64,000 nt of DNA from contig JANNPX010000005.1 in assembly GCA_031400455.1 (NCBI GenBank), forward strand, positions 26,451 to 90,450. The letters are read 5' to 3'. Of this stretch, positions 32,173-42,019 are shown one piece after another. Both the position numbers and the translations under genes were made by a program. The notes under the pieces are model-generated. The model saw nothing but the letters and a program-made list of their open reading frames with translations, was not told where the DNA came from and made no database searches. The DNA is from JANXYW01 sp031400455. Its GTDB lineage: Bacteria > Chloroflexota > Dehalococcoidia > DSTF01 > JACRBR01. Positions within the stretch are counted from its first letter, which is position 1; the number at the start of each line of letters is the position of its first letter.

Positions 32173-35100
32173 GTGCCGAATCCCGAGGGGCTGACGCCGC
32201 GACCCCTGCCATTCAGCGCCTTGCCCGAAGCGAAGGGTCTCTATGACCCGCGCTTCGAGCACGACGCCTGTGGAGTCGGCTTCGTCGTTGACGTAACCGG
32301 GGCCAAGAGCCACGACATCGTCGCTACGGCACTCGGCGCGCTCTGCAACCTCGACCACCGCGGCGCATCTGGCGCCGAGGCCAACACCGGTGACGGCGCC
32401 GGCATCCTCATTCAGGTGCCCGACGGATTCTTTCGCGCCGTCACGCCGTTCTCCCTTCCGGCCGGAGGCGCGTACGGCGTCGGCCTCGCCTTCCTCCCGG
32501 CGGACGTCAGTGCGGCTGATAAGGCGCGCGGCGTCGTGGAGGACCTCGCGGAGGAGCAGGGGCTCCGCGTGATCGGCTGGCGACACGTTCCGATCAACGC
32601 CGCGTCGATCGGGCCGACGGCGCGTGCAGTGATTCCCAGCTTCTGGCATTGCTTCGTCACCGACCCCGCCGGGTCCATGGGCATCGACCTCGACCGCAAG
32701 CTGTTCGTGCTGCGCAAGCGGACCGAACATGAGATTCGCGTCGACCTGCCGATCTACTTCGCGTCGTTGTCGAGCCGCACGCTGATCTACAAAGGGATGC
32801 TGACGACCCCGCAGCTCGAGGAGTTCTTCCCCGATCTCAGCGACCCGCGCATCGAATCGGCCTTGGCGCTGGTACACAGCAGGTTCTCGACGAATACGTT
32901 TCCGTCGTGGCCCCTCGCGCATCCGTACCGCTACGTGGCGCACAACGGCGAGATCAACACGGTGCAAGGCAACCGCAACTGGATGCGAGCGCGACAAGCA
33001 CAGATCTCGACACCCTTGATCCCCGATCTCGAGCGCTGCTTCCCAATCATCACAGACGGGTCGTCCGACACGATGAAGTTTGACGAGTGCCTCGAGCTCT
33101 TGCATCTCAGTGGTCGTTCACTCGCTCACTCCGTACTGATGATGATCCCTGAGGCGTGGGAGAACCACGCGACGATGTCCGAAGCCAAGCGCGCCTTCTA
33201 TCGCTACCACGCATCGCTCATGGAGCCGTGGGATGGGCCCGCGTCGATCGCATTCAGCGACGGAACCGTGATCGGCGCGGTGCTCGACCGCAACGGCCTG
33301 CGCCCGAGCCGCTACTGGGTAACGGACGACAACCGCGTGATCATGGCGAGTGAGTCAGGCGTCGTCGATATCGACCCGGCGCGCGTCGTCAAGAAGGGCC
33401 GGCTGAAGCCTGGCAAGATGTTCCTCGTCGATACGTCACTTGGTCGCGTTGTGCACGACGAAGACATCAAGGCCGAGCTCGCCGCCGAGCACCCGTACGA
33501 GGAGTGGTGCGAGCAGGGCTTGGTACACCTCAGCGACCTGCCCGACCGAAAGCACGTCGTCTATTCGCACCAGTCCGTGGTGCGGCGTCAGATGACGTTC
33601 GGATACACGCACGAGGAACTGAAGCTGCTCGTTGCGCCGATGGCCAAGCTAGGGATCGAGGCAGTCGGCTCGATGGGCACCGACACCCCGGTTGCCGTGC
33701 TCTCGGCTCGGCCGCGGTTGTTGTTCGATTACTTCTCGCAGCTGTTCGCGCAGGTCACGAATCCGCCGCTTGACGCGCTGCGCGAGGAACTGGTCACGTC
33801 GCTCGTGTCCACGATTGGTGCGGAAGGCAACCTGCTGGACGCCCAGCCCGACGCCTGTCATCAGATCGCGCTGCCATTCCCGATCCTCGACAACGACGAA
33901 CTGGCGAAGCTCATTCACATCAATGACGACGGCGACCGCCCGGAGTTCGCCGCGCGCGTCCTCCCCGGCTTCTTCCGGGTCGCCGGCGGCGGGGCCGCGT
34001 TGCGCGAAGCGCTCGATCGCGTGCAGGCGGAAGCGTTGGCGGCGATTGCCGAGGGTGTGCGCATCATCGTGCTGTCCGATCGCGATTCCGGGCCGGATCT
34101 CGCCCCGATTCCCTCGCTGCTGCTCGTGTCCGCGGTCCACCACCACCTCATCCGCGAGGGCAAGCGCACTCAGGTGGGCTTGGTGCTGGAGACCGGCGAC
34201 GCGCGCGAGGTGCACCATATGGCGCTGCTCATCGGTTACGGTGCAGGCGCCATCAACCCGTACCTCGCCTTCGAGTCGATCGAAGACCTCGTTGCGCAGG
34301 ATCTCTACGGGCTCGGTGAGGCCGATCCGCACAAGGCGATCAAGAACTACGTCAAGGCGGCTGGCAAGGGTGTACTGAAGGTGATGTCAAAAATGGGCAT
34401 CTCCGCGGTCGCTTCGTACCGGTCGGCGCAGGTCTTCGAGGCCATCGGGCTGGGACACGAACTCGTTGACGAGTACTTCACCGGAACGGTCTCCCGACTC
34501 GGTGGCATCGGCCTCGATCAGATCGCTGAAGAAGTCGCGCGCCGCCATCACCGCGCCTACGCCCCTCGCCCCACCGAGCTCGCTCATCGCGATCTCGACC
34601 TTGGTGGCGAGTATCAGTGGCGTCGCGAAGGTGAGTACCACCTGTTCAACCCCGAGACCGTGTTCAAGCTACAGCACGCAACGCGCGCAAAGCGATACGA
34701 CGTCTACAAGGAGTACACACAACTCGTCGACGATCAGTCGAAGCGGCTTGCCACGCTGCGCGGCCTGTTCACGCTCCGCGAGGACGTGCGGCAACCCGTC
34801 CCGATCGACGAAGTGGAGCCCGCCAGCGAGATCGTCAAGCGCTTCGCAACCGGAGCGATGTCGTATGGCTCGATCTCGAAGGAATCGCACGAGACCCTCG
34901 CGATCGCCATGAATCGCATCGGCGGCAAGTCCAACACCGGTGAGGGCGGCGAAGATGCCGACCGCTACGTCCGCGATCCGAACGGTGACCTCCGGCGTTC
35001 GGCGATCCACCAAGTGGCGTCCGGCCGGTTCGGTGTGACCTCGGAGTACCTCGTCAACGCCGACGACCTCCAGATCAAGATGGCGCAGGGTGCGAAGCCC

Positions 35101-36771
35101 GGCGAAGGCGGCCAACTCCCGGGTTTCAAGATCTATCCGTGGATCGCCAAGACCCGCTACACCACGCCGGGCGTAGGCCTGATCAGCCCGCCGCCGCATC
35201 ACGACATCTATTCGATCGAGGACATCAAGCAGCTCATCCATGACCTGAAGAACGCCAACCCGGACGCCCGCGTCCACGTGAAACTCGTGGCACAGGTCGG
35301 CGTCGGCACGGTCGCGGCGGGCGTGGCCAAGGCCCACAGCGATGTCGTGCTTATCTCCGGTCATGACGGCGGCACCGGTGCGTCGCCGCTCACGTCGATC
35401 AAGCACGCCGGCGCGCCGTGGGAGCTTGGCCTCGCCGAGACGCAACAGACCCTCATGCGCAACGGTCTCCGCGACCGGATCGTCGTGCAGGTGGATGGCC
35501 AGTTGAAGACCGGCCGTGATGTGCTCATCGCCGCACTGCTTGGCGGCGAGGAGTTCGGGTTCGCGACCGCACCACTCGTCGTGAGCGGTTGCGTGATGAT
35601 GCGCGTCTGCCACCTCGATATGTGTCCCGTCGGCATCGCGACGCAGAACCCCGAGCTGCGCAAGCGCTTCTCCGGCAAGCCTGAGTTCGTCGTCACGTTC
35701 TTCGAGTACATCGCCGAGGAGGTGCGCGAGTACCTCGCCGCGCTCGGGTTCCGCTCGATTGAAGAAGCGATTGGGCATACCGAGGTGCTCGATGTGCGAG
35801 CTGCGATCGACCACTGGAAGGCGGACAGCCTCGATCTCACACCGATCCTCGAAGAAGCGGAGAACCCGTATGAGGGCCAGACCCGTTTCTGCAGCCGGGG
35901 TCAGGAGCATGGGCTCGAGCGGGCCCTCGATCGCCAGCTCATCGAGCAATCCGCCGCTGCGCTCGCTGACGGAATCCCCGTCGAGATCGAAGCTGCCGTG
36001 CACAATACGAATCGCTCGGTCGGTGCGATGCTCGGATATGAGCTGACGAAGCGATGGGGCGGCGCGGGACTCCCCGACAACACGATCCGCATTCACCTGC
36101 GCGGTTCCGCCGGCCAGAGCTTCGGGGCGTTCGTGCCTCACGGCGTCACGCTCCGCCTCGAAGGCGACGCTAACGACTACACGGCTAAAGGCCTGTCCGG
36201 CGGCATCGTGATCGTGCACCCCGATCGGGATGCGCTCTTCGTGGCGGAAGATAATGTGATCGCCGGCAACGTCGCGCTTTACGGCGCCACGTCGGGCGAG
36301 GCGTACCTGCGCGGCACCGTCGGCGAGCGGTTCTGCGTGCGCAACTCCGGCGCGACCGCCGTCACCGAGGGCATCGGCGACCACGGCTGCGAGTATATGA
36401 CGGGCGGACGGGTAGTCGTGCTCGGCCCCACTGGCCGGAACTTTGCAGCCGGGATGTCCGGCGGGATCGCCTACGTCTACGATCCCGACGACCGCTTCCC
36501 GGCGCTCGTGAACTACCAGATGGTGGAGCTCGAGCCGCTCACCGCAGACGACCGCGAGTGGTTGCGCGCGACAGTCGAGCGCCATCGCGAGCTGACGGGC
36601 TCTGATGTGGCCGACCGCCTGCTCACACAGTGGGAGAGCGAGGTCGAGTCGTTCCGCAAAGTAATGCCCCAGGACTTCAAGCGGGTGCTCGCGGTCATGG
36701 AAGAAGCGGCCGCCTCCGGTCTATCAGAAGAAGAGACGCTCACGCGTGTGATGGCGGCGGCGCATGGGTGA
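32173..36771 (+). CDS. gltB: Glutamate synthase, large (alpha) subunit
   Basis: A 1532-residue GltB that with GltD makes two glutamate from glutamine and 2-oxoglutarate using NADPH. The N-terminal glutaminase nucleophile is C33 in HDACGVGF (a propeptide precedes it). The central FMN/2-oxoglutarate domain includes MSYGSISKESHE and SGHDGGTGASPL. The [3Fe-4S] cysteines are in GCVMMRVCHLDMCPVGIATQ, and the C-terminal beta-helix has the usual GG repeats (MTGGRVVVLG, GMSGGIAYVYD). Start GTG 32173 has GAAGTGAGGAA upstream. Its Fe-S cluster depends on a pathway such as the SUF operon just upstream. Confidence 0.97.
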   Translation: MPNPEGLTPRPLPFSALPEAKGLYDPRFEHDACGVGFVVDVTGAKSHDIVATALGALCNLDHRGASGAEANTGDGAGILIQVPDGFFRAVTPFSLPAGGAYGVGLAFLPADVSAADKARGVVEDLAEEQGLRVIGWRHVPINAASIGPTARAVIPSFWHCFVTDPAGSMGIDLDRKLFVLRKRTEHEIRVDLPIYFASLSSRTLIYKGMLTTPQLEEFFPDLSDPRIESALALVHSRFSTNTFPSWPLAHPYRYVAHNGEINTVQGNRNWMRARQAQISTPLIPDLERCFPIITDGSSDTMKFDECLELLHLSGRSLAHSVLMMIPEAWENHATMSEAKRAFYRYHASLMEPWDGPASIAFSDGTVIGAVLDRNGLRPSRYWVTDDNRVIMASESGVVDIDPARVVKKGRLKPGKMFLVDTSLGRVVHDEDIKAELAAEHPYEEWCEQGLVHLSDLPDRKHVVYSHQSVVRRQMTFGYTHEELKLLVAPMAKLGIEAVGSMGTDTPVAVLSARPRLLFDYFSQLFAQVTNPPLDALREELVTSLVSTIGAEGNLLDAQPDACHQIALPFPILDNDELAKLIHINDDGDRPEFAARVLPGFFRVAGGGAALREALDRVQAEALAAIAEGVRIIVLSDRDSGPDLAPIPSLLLVSAVHHHLIREGKRTQVGLVLETGDAREVHHMALLIGYGAGAINPYLAFESIEDLVAQDLYGLGEADPHKAIKNYVKAAGKGVLKVMSKMGISAVASYRSAQVFEAIGLGHELVDEYFTGTVSRLGGIGLDQIAEEVARRHHRAYAPRPTELAHRDLDLGGEYQWRREGEYHLFNPETVFKLQHATRAKRYDVYKEYTQLVDDQSKRLATLRGLFTLREDVRQPVPIDEVEPASEIVKRFATGAMSYGSISKESHETLAIAMNRIGGKSNTGEGGEDADRYVRDPNGDLRRSAIHQVASGRFGVTSEYLVNADDLQIKMAQGAKPGEGGQLPGFKIYPWIAKTRYTTPGVGLISPPPHHDIYSIEDIKQLIHDLKNANPDARVHVKLVAQVGVGTVAAGVAKAHSDVVLISGHDGGTGASPLTSIKHAGAPWELGLAETQQTLMRNGLRDRIVVQVDGQLKTGRDVLIAALLGGEEFGFATAPLVVSGCVMMRVCHLDMCPVGIATQNPELRKRFSGKPEFVVTFFEYIAEEVREYLAALGFRSIEEAIGHTEVLDVRAAIDHWKADSLDLTPILEEAENPYEGQTRFCSRGQEHGLERALDRQLIEQSAAALADGIPVEIEAAVHNTNRSVGAMLGYELTKRWGGAGLPDNTIRIHLRGSAGQSFGAFVPHGVTLRLEGDANDYTAKGLSGGIVIVHPDRDALFVAEDNVIAGNVALYGATSGEAYLRGTVGERFCVRNSGATAVTEGIGDHGCEYMTGGRVVVLGPTGRNFAAGMSGGIAYVYDPDDRFPALVNYQMVELEPLTADDREWLRATVERHRELTGSDVADRLLTQWESEVESFRKVMPQDFKRVLAVMEEAAASGLSEEETLTRVMAAAHG

Positions 36772-38212
36772 GACGACGGGCTTCCTCAAGTGGGGCCGCA
36801 TAACCCCCAAACGGCGCGATGTCTCCGTCCGCCTGCACGATTGGCACGAGGTGTACGAGCCGATCGAACTCGTCACGCTGAAACAGCAGGCCGGCCGCTG
36901 CATGGATTGCGGCATCCCGTTCTGCAACAACGGTTGCCCGCTCGGCAACCTGATCCCGGACTGGAACGATCTCGTATACCGCGATCACTGGCGCGACGCG
37001 ATTGAGCGCCTGCATGCAACGAACAATTTCCCCGAATTCACCGGTCGGGTGTGCCCCGCGCCGTGCGAAACGTCGTGCGTGCTGGGCATCAACCAGGACC
37101 CCGTCACGATCAAGCAAGTTGAAGTCGAAATTGTCGACCGTGCGTGGGCAGAAGGTTGGATCCAGCCGGTCGTGCCGTCGGTTCGAACCGGCAAGCGCGT
37201 AGCCGTCGTTGGATCTGGCCCGGCCGGCCTCGCCGCGGCCCAGCAGCTCACCCGTGCCGGACATGACGTCGTGGTGTTCGAGCGGGCTGACCGCATCGGC
37301 GGCCTGCTCCGGTACGGCATCCCCGAGTTCAAGCTCGAGAAGCGCCACGTCGACCGCCGGCTCGACCAGATGCGCGCCGAAGGCACCGAGTTTCGCGTCA
37401 ACGCCAACGTCGGCGTCAACGTTTCTGTCTCTGATCTCCAGGCATTCGACGCCACGGTCCTCGCCGGTGGTGCGACCGCCGCGCGCGACCTCCCGATCCC
37501 GGGACGCGAGCTGCGCGGAATCCATCAGGCGATGGAGTACCTGCCGATCGGTAACCGCGTACAGGAAGGCGACCTACCCGAGCCGACAATTACGGCTGCC
37601 GGTAAGCGAGTCGTCATCATCGGCGGCGGCGACACCGGCGCCGACTGCCTCGGCACTGCGCATCGCCAGGGCGCCCTCTCGGTGCACCAGTTCGAGATCC
37701 TGCCCCGGCCGCCCGAGCATCGCGCCCCTACGAATCCGTGGCCTACGTGGTCGAACGTCTTCCGTGTGTCATCTGCCCACGAAGAAGGCGGCGAGCGCGT
37801 CTACAGCGTCAACACGGAACGCTTCGTCGGCGACGAAGACGGAACTGTGCGCGCACTGGTGGCGTACGAGGTCGAGATGCGCGATGGCCGCTTCGAGAAG
37901 GTCGAGGGCACCGAATTCGAGCTGCCCTGTGAGCTCGTCCTGCTGGCGATGGGCTTCCTCGGTCCTGAACGCGAAGGATTGCTCGAGAGCCTCGGCGTCG
38001 GCCTCGACCAGCGAGGCAACGTCGCGCGCGACGCCTCATTCATGACGAGCGTGCCAGGCGTCTTCACTTGCGGCGACATGGGCCGAGGCCAGAGCCTCAT
38101 CGTATGGGCCATAGCCGAGGGGCGCTCGTGCGCGGCCGGCGTCGACCGCCACCTCGCAGGAGAGACCCAACTCCCGGCCCCGATAGAGCCCACTGCGCGC
38201 CCGCTGCTGTAA
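36764..38212 (+). CDS. gltD: Glutamate synthase, small (beta) subunit
   Basis: A 482-residue GltD that passes electrons from NADPH via FAD and Fe-S clusters to GltB. It begins MGETTGFLKWGR, the family hallmark. N-terminal cluster cysteines are C46, C49, C54 and C58 (CMDCGIPFCNNGC), with a further set in VCPAPCETSC. The FAD fold is VVGSGPAGLAAAQQL and the NADPH fold VIIGGGDTGADCLG. ATG 36764 overlaps gltB by 8 bp, so the subunits are translationally coupled. Confidence 0.97.
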   Translation: MGETTGFLKWGRITPKRRDVSVRLHDWHEVYEPIELVTLKQQAGRCMDCGIPFCNNGCPLGNLIPDWNDLVYRDHWRDAIERLHATNNFPEFTGRVCPAPCETSCVLGINQDPVTIKQVEVEIVDRAWAEGWIQPVVPSVRTGKRVAVVGSGPAGLAAAQQLTRAGHDVVVFERADRIGGLLRYGIPEFKLEKRHVDRRLDQMRAEGTEFRVNANVGVNVSVSDLQAFDATVLAGGATAARDLPIPGRELRGIHQAMEYLPIGNRVQEGDLPEPTITAAGKRVVIIGGGDTGADCLGTAHRQGALSVHQFEILPRPPEHRAPTNPWPTWSNVFRVSSAHEEGGERVYSVNTERFVGDEDGTVRALVAYEVEMRDGRFEKVEGTEFELPCELVLLAMGFLGPEREGLLESLGVGLDQRGNVARDASFMTSVPGVFTCGDMGRGQSLIVWAIAEGRSCAAGVDRHLAGETQLPAPIEPTARPLL

Positions 38213-38304
38213 CTGCCGCCGGGACACATGACGTTGCGGTCGAATCCCTACGCATCCCTTCAGCTTTTTCGCGAAACGGCCGTGCATGGCCAGACCCCGG
38301 CTAG

Positions 38305-39324
38305 TCAGTGCGCCTGAGCGTCCGCACCGTTGCGCCGCTCCCGCGCTCCGAGGCGTTGAAGATATAGATAACAGACGAGCGCGATGATCCCGTACGGGAT
38401 CGTGACCACCAGGCGGAATAGCACGGCGGTCGCCGCGCCTTGTTCGATTGTGAGCCCGAACTTGCGCAGGATGGCTGCGAGCGATCCGTCCATGGCGCCC
38501 AGGCCGAATGGAAGCAACGAGGCGATGCCAGCGAGTTGGGATGCGCCGAACGCGACCCACACCTCGGTCGGGTCGACGGAGTCCGCGATGCTCCGCGAAA
38601 GTAGCCAGATTTGCAGCGTGAAGATGCCGAACAAGAGCGCTGTCACGGCGGACCACCGGATGAGCAAACTGCGGTCGCCCATGACGACGCCCACCTGCCC
38701 GGTGGCATCGCGCAAAGGGCGAAGCGCCCGCGCGACACGTGACGTCCCACCGCCATCGCCTCGGGCTGGCAACGCCCGCAGGAGCGATGGGACCAATGCT
38801 GGCGCGCCGAAGAGCGGCAACGACGCCGCGGCGACGGCAAGCGCCGCCCCGGAGGACAGCGTGACGAATGCGGCGCCAACGCCCGTGCCGAGCGCGAGCA
38901 GGTAGACCGACAAGCCGCGTTCGAACACGACCAGCGCAATCCCGTCGGCGGCGGGAATGTTCGCGTGCGAGCGGAGCGCCGCTGCACGCAACAGTTCTCC
39001 GGCGGACGCCGGTGTGAGCGAACCCGCGACGTTGCCAAGGATCATTGCTGGCACGAGGATGCGTGCCTCCACCCGGTGTCCCAGTCGCAGCAGTACGAAG
39101 CGCGATCGCAAGGCGAACAACGCCGCCACGGGGAGATCTAGCGCAAACGCTCCCGCTACGAAACGCAGATCGGCGTCCCTGACGGCCTCGCGCAATGCTC
39201 CGAGGTCAACTTGATGGTAAAGCAGCGCGGCGAGGATCGCGAACACCGCAATGTTCACCGCCCGCAGCGTGTGACTCCGTATAAGGGTAGCGACGCCGGT
39301 CGAGTGTCTGGCGGCGTCATCCAC
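38305..39324 (-). CDS. Flippase-like membrane protein (UPF0104/LPG-synthase TM domain)
   Basis: A 339-residue polytopic protein with about 7-8 hydrophobic segments. Seen are the family segments ILGNVAGSLTPASAGELLRAAAL (residues 97-119), VFERGLSVYLLALG and the late FGLGAMDGSLAAIL. This domain is found in MprF-like and archaeal proteins next to glycosyltransferases and is thought to move lipid-linked sugars or lipids across the membrane. It starts 8 bp inside the methyltransferase stop, so it belongs to the same minus-strand operon, and is its last gene. Confidence 0.82.
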   Translation of the reverse strand: MDDAARHSTGVATLIRSHTLRAVNIAVFAILAALLYHQVDLGALREAVRDADLRFVAGAFALDLPVAALFALRSRFVLLRLGHRVEARILVPAMILGNVAGSLTPASAGELLRAAALRSHANIPAADGIALVVFERGLSVYLLALGTGVGAAFVTLSSGAALAVAAASLPLFGAPALVPSLLRALPARGDGGGTSRVARALRPLRDATGQVGVVMGDRSLLIRWSAVTALLFGIFTLQIWLLSRSIADSVDPTEVWVAFGASQLAGIASLLPFGLGAMDGSLAAILRKFGLTIEQGAATAVLFRLVVTIPYGIIALVCYLYLQRLGARERRNGADAQAH

Positions 39325-40030
39325 TTCGGCTCTCGTCGATGCTGCCCAAGATCGTCAGCACGTCACCGTGGCGCGATGAGTTGAGGCGGTACAACTGGAA
39401 GAGCGCGCTGGCAACGAACCTGTCGAGGCGACTGTATTTGATGTCTTTCGCGTTACCACCCGCGTACTCGATCAGCGAACGATAGATCGGCGAGTAGAAC
39501 GGGAACCCCCACTCGATCACCTGGTCGATCTTGAACCCGGCTCGCTTCATCTTATCTTCGAGCCCGTGACGCGTGTAGTTGCGGACATGGCCGATGTGCG
39601 CCTCCGACTTTCGCATACGGCCCTGCAACGTGGCCACAATGACGTAGCGCTCGCACATCGCGCGGAGCTTAGTGAGGAACCCGTCATCGTCGACGACGTG
39701 CTCGATCACCTGCGAAGTGAGGACGAGATCAAAAGTGCGGTCGAGTTTCTCGTGTTCGAGATCCACAGCCCTGAAGTCGCCCTTCACGCGCCTCCGCGCC
39801 GCATTTAGCGCGACCTCGGATAGGTCGATTCCGGTCACATCCGTGATGCCGAGCTGCTGCTGGATCGCTTCCAGGTTGGTGCCATTGCCGCATCCGGCAT
39901 CCAGAATCGAGTTCACGCTAAGCGGGCGGATCAGGTCGACGATGATTTGGCGGTTGTGGCGGTGCACCGGTCCGACATCCTGCATACCGCCCCATGTCTC
40001 ACCCCAGAGTGCTTCGTAGTCGGCGGTCAT
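39317..40030 (-). CDS. Class I SAM-dependent methyltransferase
   Basis: A 237-residue methyltransferase. Motif I is ILDAGCGNGTNL (residues 44-55), followed by VTGIDLSEVAL and VLTSQVIEHVVDDDGF, with VRNYTRHGLEDKMKRAGF near 165-182. It may modify a lipid-linked sugar or a glycan because it is inside the glycosyltransferase cluster (inference). ATG 40030 with GGGAGG is preferred over the longer frame to 40297, which has no family residues. Confidence 0.84.
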   Translation of the reverse strand: MTADYEALWGETWGGMQDVGPVHRHNRQIIVDLIRPLSVNSILDAGCGNGTNLEAIQQQLGITDVTGIDLSEVALNAARRRVKGDFRAVDLEHEKLDRTFDLVLTSQVIEHVVDDDGFLTKLRAMCERYVIVATLQGRMRKSEAHIGHVRNYTRHGLEDKMKRAGFKIDQVIEWGFPFYSPIYRSLIEYAGGNAKDIKYSRLDRFVASALFQLYRLNSSRHGDVLTILGSIDESRSG

Positions 40031-40058
40031 TGTGGCCTCCCTGTAGCGTCGTCTTGTG

Positions 40059-41111
40059 TCATGAAGCGGCGATGCGCGCTGTTTCATGGCGCATCGTGCT
40101 GAGCTTCGTGCGGTCGAACAGCATGGTGCGGAACAGCCACCAGCGGCCGACGCGGCGCGTCGCGAGCACCCGCCGGCGTCGCTCAGAATATTGCGGCATC
40201 GCCGCGGCTGTGGCGAGCGCGGCGACGATCGTCGGCGGGACGAGCAAGGCTGCGTACGCCGCGCGCTTCCATGCGGGTAGTCCGAATTCTCCGGCATTCA
40301 GCGGCGAGCCGGCGAGCGTCACAAGCGCGAGTGGTACGAACTCGGGCCACGTGCTGCACTTCCAGAGCGCGAGCAGTCGGTTGCGGATGATGCGAACGGT
40401 CTTGACGAATGTGCGATATGACAGCGAGCTCGCGAGCGTGTGCTTGTGGTACACAACGGATCGCGTGGCGACAACCGTGCGATAGCCGGCGCTGCGCACG
40501 CGCAATCCGAGGTCCATGTCCTCCGCATAGGCGAACATGTCCGGATCGAATGCGTAACCGAGTTCATCGATGAGGTCGCGACGGACGATGATCGAAACGC
40601 CGTGGAGGAACAATGTATCGACCACCGGCTGTGTTACTGGCACGCGGCGATAGTGTACGAAACCGAACGGCGAGAGATCTGCCGTGTGCGCGCCGGTCAC
40701 GGGCGCGGTGCGCTCCATCGCCCGAAACTCCGGGTACCACGGCTGGATGATATTGGCGTGCGCCGCCGCGATCCCCGGCTCGCATTCCATCGCACCGATA
40801 AGCTCCAGCAGCCAGGATCGATGCACGACGACGTCCTGATTGAGGAAGACGATGTAGCGACCCTTGGCATACTCGACTCCTTTGTTGTTGCCCATGCAGT
40901 AGCCGTAGTTGCGATCCAGCCGATGCACGGAGACGCCGTTGTGCCGGTCAGCAGCGTCAGGTGTGCCATCCGTGGAGCCGTTATCGACGAACAGGATCTC
41001 GTACGGGCGATCGAAGTCCTGATCTCGGAGAGAATCCAGGCACGCATCGACGTAGTCGCGGCCGTTCCAGCCGAGGACGATGATGCTCGCGTCGGGCGTC
41101 GCGACGTTCAC
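40059..41111 (-). CDS. Glycosyltransferase family 2 (rhamnosyltransferase-like)
   Basis: A 350-residue inverting GT-A glycosyltransferase. The nucleotide-sugar site includes SIIVLGWNGRDYVDACL and FVDNGSTDGT, the metal-binding acidic motif is LNQDVVVH, and the C-terminal ED pair is in AYAEDMDLGLRVRSAG. WbbL/RfbF-type enzymes of this kind add rhamnose or related sugars to surface glycans. The C-terminus has two hydrophobic segments (about 285-315), suggesting membrane contact. The end of the 41112-41975 gene abuts its start. Confidence 0.88.
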   Translation of the reverse strand: MNVATPDASIIVLGWNGRDYVDACLDSLRDQDFDRPYEILFVDNGSTDGTPDAADRHNGVSVHRLDRNYGYCMGNNKGVEYAKGRYIVFLNQDVVVHRSWLLELIGAMECEPGIAAAHANIIQPWYPEFRAMERTAPVTGAHTADLSPFGFVHYRRVPVTQPVVDTLFLHGVSIIVRRDLIDELGYAFDPDMFAYAEDMDLGLRVRSAGYRTVVATRSVVYHKHTLASSLSYRTFVKTVRIIRNRLLALWKCSTWPEFVPLALVTLAGSPLNAGEFGLPAWKRAAYAALLVPPTIVAALATAAAMPQYSERRRRVLATRRVGRWWLFRTMLFDRTKLSTMRHETARIAAS

Positions 41112-41975
41112 TCAGCCACCGCTCTTCGTGGATACGAGCAGACAGCCATGCCACGGCGGCTTGTGGGCGTCGCGCTTCCCCCACAGCAGGTAGACGAACC
41201 CCGTGAGGATCCCCAGAAACGGAATCCTCGTCAGCAGCATCGATCGCAGCCACACGCGCCCGTTCTGGTCACCTGCGATGCGCGCGCGCGGGTAGAACGC
41301 CTGTAGCTCATCGACGGTTGGCAACCCCTCCTTCAGATGTTCGACGGAGTTTCGATCCTGCATGCCGGAGAGGCGCTGGTGCCAGGTGTTGAAGCGCCGG
41401 TCGAGGTCCATCCCAGCCCACCTGCCGTCGGCCGACACAGCCGGCACATGGATGATCACCGTATTCGCCGCGACCCGTTGCGTCTCGGCGGCGAAGGCGG
41501 CCCGTTGCCGTCGCGGGAAGTGCTCGAGCGCATCGACCGCGATCACGACATCGAACGCGCCGTCCCGAAATGGCAGCGCCGCGCCATCGGCGACGATGCT
41601 GCGAACGCGCGCGTCCTCGGGCGCCGGCAGGAAGAATGGATCCAGCATGCAGATCTGATAGCGGCTCGGGTCAAGGAACTGCGTCACGCCTTTGTGCCCG
41701 GAGCCGATCTCCAGCACGGTCGTTACGCTGCTGCCAAGTGACTTCGTCGCCTCGACCACGGCGGCGTATCGCTGCCAGAGGTCGACGCGACCGCCGAAAG
41801 CCAGCGCCTCGATGACACCGAATCGATCCGTCCGTGCGCGTCGCGCAAATCTACGCTCAAGGAATCGCCGGATCGCGAAGTCCGGCGCGAAGATCGACAG
41901 AACGACGCGCTCCGTGAGTGATTTCCCCGAAGCTGCTTTAGTGTAAATGGGCGGAGACAGGCGGGTGTCGGCCAT
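41112..41975 (-). CDS. Methyltransferase (SAM-dependent, class I)
   Basis: A 287-residue protein. Motif I is VLEIGSGHKGVTQFL (residues 87-101), motif II is MLDPFF, motif III is IVADGAALPF, and the post-I region DVVIAVDALEHFPRRQR is clear. The C-terminal part has a hydrophobic stretch (PFLGILTGFVYLLWG) that may anchor it to the membrane. Its stop directly adjoins the GT2 start (41111/41112). The acceptor is unknown; within this cluster a glycan or lipid is likely. Confidence 0.82.
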   Translation of the reverse strand: MADTRLSPPIYTKAASGKSLTERVVLSIFAPDFAIRRFLERRFARRARTDRFGVIEALAFGGRVDLWQRYAAVVEATKSLGSSVTTVLEIGSGHKGVTQFLDPSRYQICMLDPFFLPAPEDARVRSIVADGAALPFRDGAFDVVIAVDALEHFPRRQRAAFAAETQRVAANTVIIHVPAVSADGRWAGMDLDRRFNTWHQRLSGMQDRNSVEHLKEGLPTVDELQAFYPRARIAGDQNGRVWLRSMLLTRIPFLGILTGFVYLLWGKRDAHKPPWHGCLLVSTKSGG

Positions 41976-42019
41976 CAGAATGCGTGCCTTTCCGGCGAAT
42001 CGTCCCTGGCCGCCGCTCG